A stretch of DNA of 64,000 nt from Ceratodon purpureus (GCA_014871385.1 CM026425.1:12329152-12393151); one strand, 5' to 3'; shown: positions 23,690 through 36,200, counted from the stretch's first letter. Notes: generated by a model from the letters alone, not told the origin. Program-made: numbers and translations.

Positions 23690-24580
23690 TTAATTTTTGT
23701 AGAGATTGTATAAACCCAATTTTTACCAGTGTATGCATACTCAAGCCAATTTTCCACATCCTTTTAGCAAGCTTTTTGCCTTTTAGCAAAGTATTTGCGG
23801 TTCTTATCACCGAGCTTGTAGATGCTTTAAACCAAACAACTCCATTGAAGGTAGATATCATTAGCCAACAAATAGTGTTGATTGTACTCTTTACCGTTCA
23901 CTTCAAAAGTGAATATGGTAATCTAACTTGTGAGCATGAAATGTATCAAACGAGAGCAATCAAGAACATTAAGGTCATTGTTTGAGCAAACAAACTATAA
24001 AAATATGCCATAAGTGTGGACTCTTGTCAGCAATGGCCTCTAGAATAATCAACCACTTCTCCTTTTTATCATCAAAATCACTCACTTCCCCTTTCTATCA
24101 TCAAAATCACCTTGTCATGCGATAGGACAATTTTCCCACTCATAGTGCATGCAATTAAAAGACCCAAACATATAAGAGAAGCTACAGTTGGCATTGATTG
24201 CCAATTGCTTTTCAAAATCCACTCTCATAGGCTGTCTTAAATAATGTTCCCCAAATACTGCTTTGATAGTGGAGCAGAACCGCTTCATGCACTCCATAGT
24301 TGTGCGCTTCATGCACTCCATAGTTGTGGGCTTAGAGAGCAAGCATTCAAAGTGCAGCCGTGATCTTCTGGTGTGAAGCAATCCCACTAAACTGTAAGCA
24401 TTTTTCTTTTGCTCAAAGTACATCCATGCTTACAAACCCTTTCCAAAATGGTAAAAAACAATGATCTCCTCATACGAAAACGGAGCCAAAAAAATGCAGA
24501 ACTCTAAACCAATTCATCACAAAAGTAATCAAGATACATACATTCATCCATAATCACCCTAGCCTTCTCAATGTTTTTTG
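23690..24580 (-). pseudogene. PIF/Harbinger transposase relic (plant nuclease family, Pfam PF04827 type)
   Basis: Read on the minus strand, this matches the plant PIF/Harbinger nuclease: FRMRRSLFFTIL near 24530, then MKRFCSTIKAVFGEHYLRQP, MFGSFNCMHYEWENCPIA (24115-24330), SNNDLNVLD near 23970, FEVNGKEYNQHYLLAN near 23900, and KYFAKRQKAC near 23780. These are the family blocks in the right order, but stops and frame shifts separate them, for example after the NCPIA block and after ITIFTF. A 24-bp direct duplication (TTMECMKR twice) lies at about 24280-24325. The right end of the element may lie near 25080, where AGTGGAGATGCTCTTA resembles a Harbinger terminus, but I could not pair it with a left end. 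Confidence 0.8.
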
Positions 24581-25873
24581 CCTTTCCAATTGATGAACCA
24601 TCTCCAAACCCCCTTTGAGTGGCGACTCCCTCTTCAAAGTTGTTCTCTACTAACTCAATGCCATGCTAATGGCTATCTCATCATTCTCATCGTCTTCGAA
24701 AATGTAGCTTATGTGCATTTGCCAACTTTGCCCTCCAAGCATCCATTACAAAAAACTTCAAAGCACAAAAGAAATTGCCCTTGGACACTGGACACAATTG
24801 GGAGGGAGGTTGCCCCTAGACGCTAGATACAGCTGCGAGAGACGATGGAGCTCTGAGTGATATGGTGAAGAAAGCATGAGGTGGAGTAGAAGGAAATTAC
24901 AGCAGCCAACGAGGGGGCTTCACGCACAGTCAATGGACCCACATTCCCTACAGTTGGGCTGAGGCGAGCAGATCTAAGCGGCCATTGGTGTGCAGCGAGG
25001 TGGGCCCGGCCTTGAGCGGGCAAGACTTTGCCAAGGTATCTTGCTAACGGCCTAGTTGGCGTCTAATAGTGGAGATGCTCTTAATCCTTGTATTGGTTTA
25101 CTTTGCTTATTTGATACTTAAAATAAGACATGTTATTTTTAATATCCAATATGTTTCTATTGTAGAATAATTAAACATTTGAAATGATCCTATAGATTTA
25201 TGTTCATTTAAATAATACTTTATGTTCATCATCTTCAATGAAAATTTTAATTTTTTCTATGTATAACATTGTTTAAATATAGAAAATATTCAAATATTTC
25301 AAAGATGACAATTCAATAGTCCGGTCTTTGTAATTAAAAAAATAAAAAATTATATGTGGATTTATTGAAAACACAAAAAACTACAATGTGTTTTTACCTA
25401 AATATTGAATATTGTGTACATTTCTTCACAATCATATTAATTCACATTTCCAACTAGAATGCAACCATTCGAGTCATACTTCATGCAATATCCATTCAAG
25501 TCTTTAAAAGTCAAAGTCAATAATTTTCAATGGACATTTAAATCATAAAACAATAAACAATATTTTGTCATTGGGAAGAACTCTTGCTTTACATTATCAA
25601 CTTACATAAGCTTAGAGATCTACAAACTAAGACTATTTCATCACCTTACAAATATAGATACAATATGAAATTAATAAAGCATAATTCAAGCTTATCGTAC
25701 ATCAATTGTGCTACAAAATTTACAAAATTTAGAAGGCTTCGATTAATTTTGATTAAATTTAGAGAATTATTATCAAGTTAAATCTCACATTGGAGGTTGA
25801 AGTTGTTACACAATGGAAATTTGAATTGTTATTATAACATAATATTACTTACAAATCAATCAAAATTTACACA
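24581..25873. other. Intergenic: Harbinger remnant and AT-rich 5' flank of BI-1
   Basis: 24580-25085 is moderately GC-rich and may be the non-coding part of the Harbinger element. From about 25085 base composition changes abruptly to very AT-rich, and this continues through the BI-1 gene. I see no other gene here. Confidence 0.45.
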
Positions 25874-28337
25874 ATGTCTTATTTTGAAGGGCGTGAAACT
25901 CAATGGAATTATAATTCTTTAAAGAATTTTGATGCAATTTCTATACCTGTACAACACCATTTATTAAAAGTAAAATATTCTACTACTTGTTTATTTTTAA
26001 ATGTATTTCATTATTTTCAAAATGAATATTAGTTTCATTTTTTTCATTCTTTTTTTTTTGATGATAATTTAATTTAATTTTCTTAGATAGTTTTATTTAA
26101 ATTAAGAATAATTTTAAATCTTTCTATTTGTATGTATAATCATTTTAAGTTTTTAATGACAAAACATTCAACAAGATTTTAACATTTTTTGAAACATTAT
26201 TGATATCATTCAAATATGAATCTTTTAATTCTTCCAGCTTAGCATTCAATTTACATTTTCATTATAGGTTTATACAACTTTGGCTATTACTGTGCTCTTA
26301 TCAACAATTGGAGTATACATTCATACTTTATTGAATATTGGAGGAATCATTACATCTCTATTGTTTATTTTGTTGAGCACATGGCTAGTTGTCATTCCTC
26401 CAATAATTGAAAATGAGGTAATATTTTATATATTAATGACATTTTTATTTGTTTGATGAGTAGATTAACTTATAAGAACCAACAAATGCACATATTCTTC
26501 AAGCATTAGATCATGATATCCTCATAACCTAAGTTAATTTTTAAAAAGATTATTGTAGTCTTAAATAAATCAAAATGTAAAATTTGAACACCATTGAAGT
26601 AAATAATTTAAAATTCAAATTAATAGTTTTTATTTTTGGATGACAGATTAAGAGATTAATGCTATTGGGTGCGGCTGCTATTTGTGAAGGAGCATCAGTA
26701 GGAACTTTTGTAGCTCAAGTTCTAAAAATTAATCCAAAGTAAATATTAAATGAAATTTTGATGCATTCTAAAATGAATTTACAATCAATGGACATCTTTC
26801 TATAATATGGTGTTAAAATCATTTAAATATCTATTTTAATTAAAAAAAATGTTTACACCTAAAAATTATATTTTTCCAATATCATCTATTTGACGTATGT
26901 TATTATTGCAAATTGTATAATTTTTCTTTAAAAAAATAAAATAAATTTAGCTTGTATAAAAATGACAAATGGTTTACAATGTGTATTTTTGAAAGTACAA
27001 TGTGACAAATTGTTTGTCACAGTGTTGTTCTAGTTGCATTTCTTGGCTCTACAACAATTTTCGCATGCTTCACGGGAGCTGCATTTCTAGCAAGACGAAG
27101 AGAATATTTATTTTTAGGAGGAATTTTATCTTCATTAATAAGCATTATGATCTTTATGCAATTTGGCTCATATATTTTTGGCGGCTTAGCCGTTATGTAC
27201 AACATTGAGGTATAATCAATCATTGTCTATACAATTATTGGAGGTGTTTAATTAGTTGTATTTATCTTCAATGAAATTGTTTCTTTTAATGTGATTTTAT
27301 TATGACCTTGCATTCTTTTACACAAGTCAAAAGGTTAAAGAATTTTTTTTAGTAAATCCAAATTAATTAGTTGAACATGGACTATGAATTAAATAGAAAA
27401 ATCCTGCCAATTTAATGGTGATTGTATTCAAAGTTTTAAACATCACAACGTTGACATAATAAATAGAGTCACGTCCTAAATTTGAAACTAAAACTTTATC
27501 AAAATGGGGTGGTCTTTACATATACTTTTAAATGTTTCATACTCCAAATTTAAATCCAAAAAAGATGTCATATAATGATTAAAAAGATGTCATATAATAA
27601 TTAAAAGATAACCAATAAATTATGTTGGTAATTTTTAATTTTATAAATTATATTTATAAAATACTTGAAAGTATGTCTGAAACGTCATTATAGTAATAAT
27701 AAATAATCTTATTTATATTTATGTTGATGGAATTTAATTCAGCTCTATCTTGGATTGGCTATATTTGTGGGCTACGTACTATTTGATACACAAATGATTA
27801 TTGAAAGGGCATCTTTTGGTGATCATGATTATATCAAGCATACTCTAGACTTATTTATTGACTTTGTTGCAATCTTTGTTCGGATCCTTATTATATTGGT
27901 TGGTGTCTAAATTACAACCTTGTATAAGACCAAATATTATATGTTTGAAAAATATGGTTTTCTACAATTTAATTGCTTAATCTATAATAAATCAGTATTT
28001 TAATTGAAATTGATAAACGATTAAAATTGAAGATTATAGTAGTATGCAACATATTACCTATGCTTCAACATTGCTGTGTTTGAACTGTTTAATAAATTGA
28101 ATATTTATGCATGTTATTAAGCTAAAGAAATAGACTACTTCTATATTTTGAAAAGTCATTTACATGAAATTCTTAAATATGTATTATATTGATTTAAAAA
28201 TACATTGAATAAGCACTATAATTTAGATGTTGAATTTAATCATTGAGAGCTTCTTCTATTCCATATAGGTTCAAAAAACATTTAACAGAAACAATGAAAA
28301 TGACAATGATGGAGACTATGAATTTGAAAATGATTGA
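25874..28337 (+). CDS. BI-1: Bax inhibitor-1 (TMBIM6/BI-1 family), 6 exons, AT-rich
   Basis: BI-1 is a multi-pass ER membrane protein that suppresses cell death and modulates ER calcium. The exons are 25874-25969, 26268-26417, 26647-26738, 27023-27209, 27743-27898 and 28269-28337. Phases agree throughout, giving 249 residues, the family's usual length. Family blocks in order are WNYNSLKNF with [70 protein letters not shown], and [20 protein letters not shown]. Six or seven hydrophobic helices are evident. The short C-terminal exon encodes an acidic, Asn/Asp/Glu-rich tail ([14 protein letters not shown]) in place of the Lys-rich tail common in plant BI-1. If exon 5 is not spliced at 27899 the protein ends with Val-Gly-Val at 27910. 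Third codon positions are mostly A or T, unlike the other host genes here. Confidence 0.92.
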
Positions 28338-28588
28338 CAAATGAACATTCATTCAAAGATAAGTAAATCAAAGGGCTTAAAATTTAATAACAGATGTAAA
28401 TCAATGCTGAATAAGAGAACAGGAAGTTATGAAGGATCAATGTCAAGAGGAAAAACACCAAGAGGAAAGAACTAGCATTTGAAGCTTCTCTTTTTAAGAA
28501 ACGACCAACACCTCAAAGATTCAGTGAACCATTGACAATGAGGGTTCTCATCCAGATGCAAAGAACGCCACAAGAAAAATATAAGTTT
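28338..28588. other. BI-1 3' flank up to the CACTA insertion
   Basis: Short AT-rich 3' flank. The CACTA element begins 251 bp after the BI-1 stop and may displace or supply BI-1 transcript-end signals. Confidence 0.5.
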
Positions 28589-29500
28589 CACTAGTGGAAA
28601 TGCTGTGCAACTACACCGGTGCAAAACACCGAAATTTGGCTTCGGTGTAGGAACCAAAATGGGATTGTGTTCTGATTGGTTTAGAGTTCATTTTGGTGTA
28701 ATGCCAGGGTCCCACTATCGATTCCCTCCCCGCAACGGCTGGAACTGTAGCTTGACAGAATTCCGGCCAATCACAACGTCTGGTATTATTGGTCAATGCA
28801 TGTTACCTTGCGACTACCGTGAGTTACTACAAGGGTCGCGACTCTGCTGGCGTCGTCTGCTGCTGACCCTACGTCAGCTGGATATCATCCATACGGGCTG
28901 TGTTGATTCACGCGGGTGAGGCCTCGGGGTAAGGTGGGGTGAAAGCGCCTGGATTATTCACCGCCCTGACTGATGCATACCCGGTGTCAACGCCATGATC
29001 TAAGGGACCTAGGTATTGCATGACTTGGTTCACGGTATGGCACATGTGGTTTCACGGTCTAGGGGTGTTCGTCCAATTCCACGGTTTTAGAGTATATGCT
29101 GTGGAGCACATACGTAATCAGAGTATTATTATCTTAGAAGTACTACTTGCTTAGAGTGGTAAACCTATATGTATATTTCACTTGATAAGTGTAAAACAAA
29201 GCATATCTCAACGTGTAAGTAGAGTGTCCACTGTCCACACTGTGAGATTACTCGAAGAAGTTCAGTTAAATTCCAGAGATGGTGGCCGGCAGTGTATCAA
29301 AGTGGCGAACATAGTCTGCTTCTGGTTTTACATTTCGTTAATTGCCTAAGCTCCGCTAATGAGTGCAATATTCTGACCTCGCTCTACACAATTCTATTCA
29401 CAACATCAGTATAGGACTTGATGAAAATCAAAAACTTGCAAGAGTTATATCACTAGAACCAGCGGAATGGTTACATGTTGCTGTATTCGATAGCATTTCT
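28589..29500. other. CACTA left sub-terminal region
   Basis: Non-coding. Near the end it holds several ACACC/GGTGT motifs, including an ACACCGAAATTTGGCTTCGG hairpin-like block. The 104-codon frame at 28605-28919 has no recognisable similarity. Confidence 0.6.
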
Positions 29501-31335
29501 CTACAGTTGCCGGAGAAACTCAGAGACGGCTCGAAGGCTACCCAGGTCAACGTTCAGCTGTTCCGCAACTTCTGCATAACGGGACTCTGCTGCTGCAAGG
29601 TCAGCGCTCACATTCGCGACTACAGTGCCCTGTTTATTTAACTTGAATGTCCAACACTCCACTCGTTGCCTAGCCACGTCGACGTTCACGTACCACGATG
29701 CTACCAGACTCTCCGAGCGCTGTATGAAGGTCTTCCTGTACTCCCTTTCTTCGTTTGTTGCCAAAGTGAGGTCCTCAGATTTGGCTGCAAGGAGCATCGT
29801 CAACGCTTTGTCATGCTGCTCGATCATTTCCCCATGGCTCTTCGTTTTCACGTCCACTCTTTCCTGACAGAATTTTAGTGTCTCCTTTTCCTTCTTCAGT
29901 CGAATTGCTAGATTGTTGGCGGTTTGGTGAGAATCGTGACGTGCCTGCTGGAGTTTTGCTTCTTCCCCTTCAATAAAACTTGCCACCTGTTTGCGGATTA
30001 GTGAGAGGCCTTGTAACGTTGCTTTCCCCAGCTTCGGTGCGGTCTCGTCAATTTTCCCTTTTCCCTTGTCCTCTGCATGTGCTGGGCGTCGAGCACTCTG
30101 GTTTCCCATTCGAACAGACGGATTCCTCACGGCTCGCGTCACCCGGATGGCGGGCTGCGATACGGATGAGATGCTGCCTCCACCTTGAGACATGTTGTAC
30201 TCAGCGGGCGCGTGAGTCGAGTCATCCCCGACGACTGCTGGAACCTGTGCGATCATTCACACGTCCAAATGGGGCAATGAGAGAACATAGAAACGGCTAC
30301 ATGCAAGAGACGTCGCCTTACGCCTTTCTGTCATCTGTTTATTAGTTATCATTCAGGTTTCTTAATATATGTCGGGAGCACCGAATAACCAGACATCTCA
30401 ATCATGTACAGATCCATGGCCAAGCCTGAAGCCAAGGATAGTTCTCGAGGAACAACCTGAACCTAGGTATCTTTAGTGATGCTGTTAATCAAGACTCTGT
30501 TCATTCTAGACTTCTGGGTGTGCAAGCATATGATCCAAGCACAAAAGTAAAATACCGCTATGGCATTGACCTATCTTAGTCCAAATCACGGTTCACCTAG
30601 CAGAAACAGAGTCACTCTAGATTTAAGTTTCAGCCTGGCCATAGCGTACGAATGCACAGTCCTAGAATTTTACTTCAAGGTTCATGACGTAATTGACCCT
30701 CTTGTACATTGTGTTCAGCTCTGCTATGCCGACTCATATGCAGTATATTATCTGATACGCAGTATGTTATCAGATACTGACACATGGCTTCAAAAACAGA
30801 GGAGCATTGAAACGGAGCCGACACTGCAAATACCTCTCAATGCCAGAAATTTCAATGTCTAATCATACACTGTCTACATGATGCAAAATTAAAGGAGAAT
30901 GCTTACCGATAACTGAACGCGAGGTAGGACCTTCACAAGCGGAGGCAAGGGATACTTGAGGTTGACAAACTCCGGTAGAATCCGTGGCACAGTAGATCGG
31001 GCCTGATGAGGGTGAGTTTGTTTATAAGCAAACTCAGCCCAATTCACAGCCGACCCCACTGCTTCCGCCACAATGCCCCTCGCAAAATTGTACGGAACTA
31101 CACCAGTTATCGGCCACCTCAACTGTAAAACACGCACATGCAATTCTTTTACGTATATCTCGAAGTCAATGTTCCCGTGGTTGTCAAAGCAGTATCCGGA
31201 ACCATATTTCGGACCGAAGAACCTTGCGAGTGCTACCTTTGAAGGCAACTGATCAGGAGGAGTGACGGTCGGGACCACACCGGAGTTCGGCAGAGCCATG
31301 TACGTGGTGAACCACGCTATGCTGCACTCTTCCAT
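29501..31335 (-). CDS. Unknown two-exon CACTA-borne gene with C-terminal coiled coil
   Basis: Exon 1 runs from the ATG at 31335 to a donor after 30907 and exon 2 is 29501-30244. The join is phase 0 with GTAAGC and GCACAG borders, giving about 390 residues. Exon 1 has no motif I recognise; it contains RFFGPKYGSGYCFDNHG and LRWPITGVVPYNFARG, which look like a folded domain. Exon 2 starts with a basic, Ser/Gly-rich linker, then about 170 residues of charged heptad-like sequence (KKEKETLKFCQERVDVKTKS and on to the end), typical of a coiled coil. The frame stays open upstream of 31335 to 31491 without an ATG, so a further 5' exon is possible. It lies in the same orientation as the transposase, downstream of captured host exons. 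It could be an element gene or another captured gene; I do not recognise it. Confidence 0.6.
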
Positions 31336-31616
31336 GGTGTTGAGTATCCGGCAGTGAAGAAGAGCCAATTGGGAACAAATTAAGCGGGGTATCGCACAAT
31401 AGCGCCCACACCTACAGCAAGTCGGGAAGATCACTCTCCCGCACTGGATCTGGAAACAAAAAGACTTCTCCAGTTTGGGCTGCGGAAGCAATATGGGAGG
31501 AGTGTGGCCAAGTGGGAGGAGAGAGGAGGGGACGATTAATGATAGCCTAGGACCTTGAAGTTACAGCCTTAGCAATAGCTTTACTCCATAATCGGCTGAA
31601 ATCAGATCCTCCACCC

Positions 31617-31896
31617 ATGCAATCATCATGATAATCTGATCGCACTAGATGGTCATGTCAACTGCAGTATTCTGGAATCTACGTAAGAGCTAGAATTCGC
31701 CAAATGTCATGAGGAGGGTGATATTCGGATCTACGTACCCCGAACATGGCCGAATGATGCAATCATCATGGTAATCTGGATCGCACTAGATGGTCATGTC
31801 AACTGCAGTATTCTGGAATCTACGTAAGAGCTAGAATTCGCCAAATGTCATCAGGAGGGTGATATTCGGATCTACATACCCCGAACATGGCCGAAT
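31617..31896. repeat. 140-bp direct tandem duplication
   Basis: Two adjacent copies of about 140 bp (31617-31756 and 31757-31896) differ by only a few bases, for example ATAATCTGATCGC against GTAATCTGGATCGC. The near identity points to a recent duplication inside the CACTA element. Confidence 0.9.
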
Positions 31897-31908
31897 GTGT
31901 GTCGCTTA

Positions 31909-32110
31909 TCAGGTCCTTTGATGACGGGAAAGGGCATCCGTTTGGCGGATCAGGGTATCGATGTCACCAGCCAGGGTCGCTGCCGGGTATAAATCAGCTT
32001 CTACACCGTCTTCTTGCCTCCTACACCAATCAACAACAGGATAGAAATTAGATTTCCCAACTTGAACAGTCATAAGACATTGTTGGAGAATTTGCATTTG
32101 GCGTTCCTGT
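31909..32110 (-). other. Open segment after the captured exons, origin unknown
   Basis: A possible exon begins after a GAACAG acceptor near 32110, is open in the frame left by the captured exon ending at 32208, and stops at 31909. It contains CRRQEDGVEADLYPAATLAG and DIDTLIRQTDALSR. I do not recognise it. A loosely similar stretch (KADLYLGKSVITDDVDRIL) occurs on the minus strand at about 35900-36020 in a transposase intron. Confidence 0.4.
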
Positions 32111-32207
32111 TCAAATTAGTTGATGGAAAATGAAGCCATCACACTTTGCCTAAACATAAGTACATATACCCAATAACTATCAGGCTTAAAAGTCCAAGTT
32201 AGGTGAC

Positions 32208-33201
32208 CTTAAACGAAAGCATCCGAGGAGCTGGAAATCGCTGCTCCGTAAGTTCGTGGGCAAGAGTGCGACAAGCTGCTTGTGCTTCTGCGTTCTTAGC
32301 TTCATCCGCCGCAACTCTCAAACCCTGCACACAGGAATTAGCCAATGAGTTTGAATTTAATTTCATGACTATTCATTGACCGTGCATTGACCACTAAAGC
32401 ATTCTATTTCATATCTCTATTTCACGTTCTATTTCCAGGACCTAATATAAATTCCAAAGGAAATAAGTCTATCTCACAAAACGCTTAAACAAAACTCGAA
32501 CACTCCATTTCTAAAGTTTGCTAAGAATTTTAATCGATATCTTGCAAAGGTCTCAAGACCGTTTACATCAAGGAAAATGCTCACCGTCCAAATGAAGACA
32601 TCCGTGCCGTGATCCAAGACAATCACGGAGTCCGATTGCATGCCCCCATCGTGGGCAGGTAACTCCTCGAATGTGCCTGCCGATCGATGCATCAGCAATC
32701 TTGGAGCCATCATCCGCAATGACAACTGGAACCCAGCCTACACAGATGACAAAATTGCGGAACTGATTAGCGCTAGAAGATGTAATCAGTAACAGCAAAA
32801 TGAAAAAACTAGACCTGACACATGCGACATTGAAGTAAAGTGACATAATTTCATAAAATGCATTTTTTTCATTAATAACTGCCTGGCTAGTAGAGCATTG
32901 CTTCAGACCTCAGTAGAAAAGCAGGTTATGTAAACAAAACAGAAGTAAAAAACTTCATGCATACCTGCAAATAAAGATTCCTGTAAACGGCCCTCTCATC
33001 TTCATGTCCTATGATGCTGCCCAACAAAGGCCCGCGCTTCAAGTGAAACAAGAGCTCCGGCAACCTTGACAGGCTTGAAGGGAAGGGCCGTATCTTAGAC
33101 TTCGCAACATTGCTTCCAAGCTTCACAGCAATATCTTTAACTCTCTCGTCTACTGATGCTCGCATGTCAGCAGCATCTCGGGTAGTCTTTGCCTCTAACA
33201 C
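32208..33201 (-). pseudogene. SEC23D-like fragment: Captured SEC23D-like host gene fragment (3 exons) inside the CACTA element
   Basis: Three consecutive exons encode part of the C-terminal half of the plant SEC23 homologue of the At4g01810 type, a COPII coat protein: about 32965-33201 (TRDAADMRASVDERVKDIA, LLFHLKRGPLLGSIIGHEDE), 32585-32737 (LSLRMMAPRLLMHRSAGTFE, SDSVIVLDHGTDVFIWT, the gelsolin-like domain) and 32208-32324 (EAQAACRTLAHELTEQRFPA, PRMLSFK). Splice sites and phases are preserved and the frames are open. The rest of SEC23 (zinc finger, trunk, beta-barrel) is absent. It begins only about 30 bp after the transposase stop, on the same strand. Retained introns mean capture from genomic DNA, not from mRNA. 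I infer it is non-functional as SEC23. Confidence 0.82.
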
Positions 33202-33230
33202 CGTCTTTCCAAAGGACTTTTGAGAGGATT

Positions 33231-36200
33231 CTATTCAACGTACTGGAGCTCCATTTCATCCTCGTATTGATTGTCGTCTAGGTGTCCTTCATCACCTGGA
33301 CGTTCTTCGTCTTGGAGGTAAGCCTGGACCCGCTCCAAAGGAACCTCTTCGAAACGCTCTGTACTGTTTCCTCTATGAGATGTGTCTGCGTCATGAACGA
33401 GTTCGGAGCGTGTGCTCAGTGTGGGACCTGATGTACCCGCTGCGCCAAATAATTGGACGTCCCTGTCGCCCTCAATTCGCTTACTGCGTGGGTCATGGCG
33501 AAGAACAACTTTCCATTGTGGATCAAGAGAGTCTTCGACAAAAAACACCTGTGATACACTAGCCGGAAATACATATGGATTATCCTTAACACGGATTTCT
33601 CTACAAAAATATTGTACTATCCAGAATCCATAGGGATCTTTCTTCACGACATGACGCCCTTGATCAACTGCCTTGATCCAACTCCCTTCCATAACCACAC
33701 AGTTTAATCCAAGATATGTCACCAAGATTATATTCTTAAGAATGCCTACGTCAATTTCAGTTGAGGTTGGCGATGGAGGAGCAGCGGCTATTCCGCAATC
33801 AAAGGCGACAGTAGATGGACCGGCCTCTGGACTGCAAGAGTAGTGACTGCCAAACGCCCACATGGCGTTAAATGACCAAGCGTAGGGCGATGGTGGACAA
33901 TGTAAGGACAGTATCTCACGGGACACGGGAAATCCTTCATCTCGTAGCGATCGGACGTGTGAATTCAGCCATGGGGCGAATTTTGGAAATGGCGTCGACA
34001 GTTCTTCAGGATAACGAATGGGGTCTCCTGGCCTTCTTGCAATTGAGTTCAGGAATGCTGTCCGTCGACCCTTGAAGTCTCGACGCTGTTCAGTCCATTC
34101 ACTGTGTAGACAAGGCTTGGTCATTAGCAAACTCGTCGTTGTACATGTGTGAACATCTGGCTAAGCAGCAAAATGACTAAATTAATCTGAAAGTATACCT
34201 TTAAAAACACAATGCTATATTAAATTCAAACGAAATGGCTAAGCAGGAAGATGACTCTCTAGAAATCTCAAAGCAGGCTTTTAAAAAAATGGCAATATGA
34301 ACTTCCAAAAAAATGGGCATGGCCTGATCAGTAGCAATATCACCGTAGGATATGCATGAACCGGTTTTATAAGCAGCAAGATGACTCTCTGGATATCTGA
34401 AAGCAGAGTTTGAAAAAAAAAATTACGCCTAGGACTTCAAACAGAACTGACAAGGCCTCGTCAGTAGCAAATCTCATCTTAGTATATGTATGAACATGTG
34501 GCTAACCAACAAAATGACTGAATGAAAAATCTCCACGCATGCTTTTTAAATTCAAACGAAATGGGCAAGGCCTCGGCAGTAGCGACATCAGCATCGTATA
34601 TGTGGCATGGACCGGCTAAGCAACAAGATGGCTCAATGGAAATCTGAACGCAGACTTTAAAAAATAAATAAATTACTACATTAAATTCAAACGAAATGAG
34701 CAAGGCCTAGTCAAGAGCAATATCATCGTACTATATGTCGCAAGCTGTGGCTAAGCAGCAAGATGGCTCAATGGAAATCTGAATGCAGGCTTTGATTTAA
34801 AAAAAAATGCTGCATTAAATTCAAATGAAATGGTTAGGCATGGGTTACCATAACAACTCTTCCGTGTGGACAGAGTGCTTGAGAACGTAGTCATGGATCT
34901 GGTCCAGCTCAGAGTCAGTAAGTCGCTTTGGTCGTGGCTTTCCAAGGAGGCATTCTCCAGAATCTTTCAACTCCTCCTCGGGATCCCAAACCCGGCTTCT
35001 GCTATGCTCATACAGTTCAAAATACTCCGTACAAAACCCCAAACTCTCATCAATCATGTATCCGGTTGCCATCCCAGCCTCAGGTTTAGACTTGTCTCTC
35101 ACGTATTTTGTCAATACGCCAAGGTATCTCTCAACTGAGTAGCACCAACGAGCATGAACAGGGCCACAGATTTCTACCTCATCTACTAAATGGACAATCA
35201 GGTGGGTCATGATATCAAAAAACCCAGGAGGAAAATTAATCTCAAGAAGGCATAGTACCTCAACGGCAGCTGTACGCAAAGCTTCAATCTCTGAAATGCG
35301 GATTACCTTAGAGCAGATCCGCTGGAACAAGCTCCCCAGTCTAATAATCGTATCCCTCACTCCTCGGGTTAGGCTATGGCGGATCGCAGCGGGTAAAATT
35401 TGCTGTAACAGTATGTGATGATCATGACTCTTGAGTCCCATCAACCGTTTCTCGCCAATATGCTTGATCAATGTACTGCTATATCCACTAGGCACCCTGG
35501 TGCTGGAAACGAGCGCTAGAAATTGTGCCTTCTCAGCATCTGAGAGCACGTAAGGTGCCTTTGGCTTCAAATAATTTCCAGAGGGCCCACGAACCAAGTG
35601 CAGATCAGACATGCGCCCGGTTTGCTCCATGTCTCGTCTAGTCGCGCACGTGTCTTTGTCTCCAAAAAGATGTTTCAATATGTTATCCGATACGTTGCGC
35701 TCGATGTGCATTACATCGAGCGTGTTGCGGATTGGGAGCTCCTGCAAACAGCAAATACACGTCACATTAATACAGGCTGAAATTGTGAAATTGAGGGTGA
35801 TTGCAATTGGGTATACTGTTTACTACTGGACCGGTTTAGGGTGCCGCTTGCACTCAGATCCTGCATGTGCACCACATCAATGAATGCACAGGACATTTTG
35901 AATGGTATTGAGACATGTCTCATGGGTGGGCATGCGGCAACCTGATGCAAGTATGCGATCAACGTCATCAGTTATTACTGATTTTCCGAGGTATAAATCG
36001 GCTTTGGGAGCCTCATTTCTGCAGGTAGCGAAACTAGCACAGCCAATGGCGAACAAGCATGGGAGCTGAAGCAAGCGGTTTTATAAGAGAACCAAGTTCT
36101 AGGTGAAAGCTACGATGTCTGAATTCAATCTAAATCGGCACTGTTTAGGAGATGTTTAGGAAACGCAAACGACACAATCCGCAACACTCACTCCACTAAA

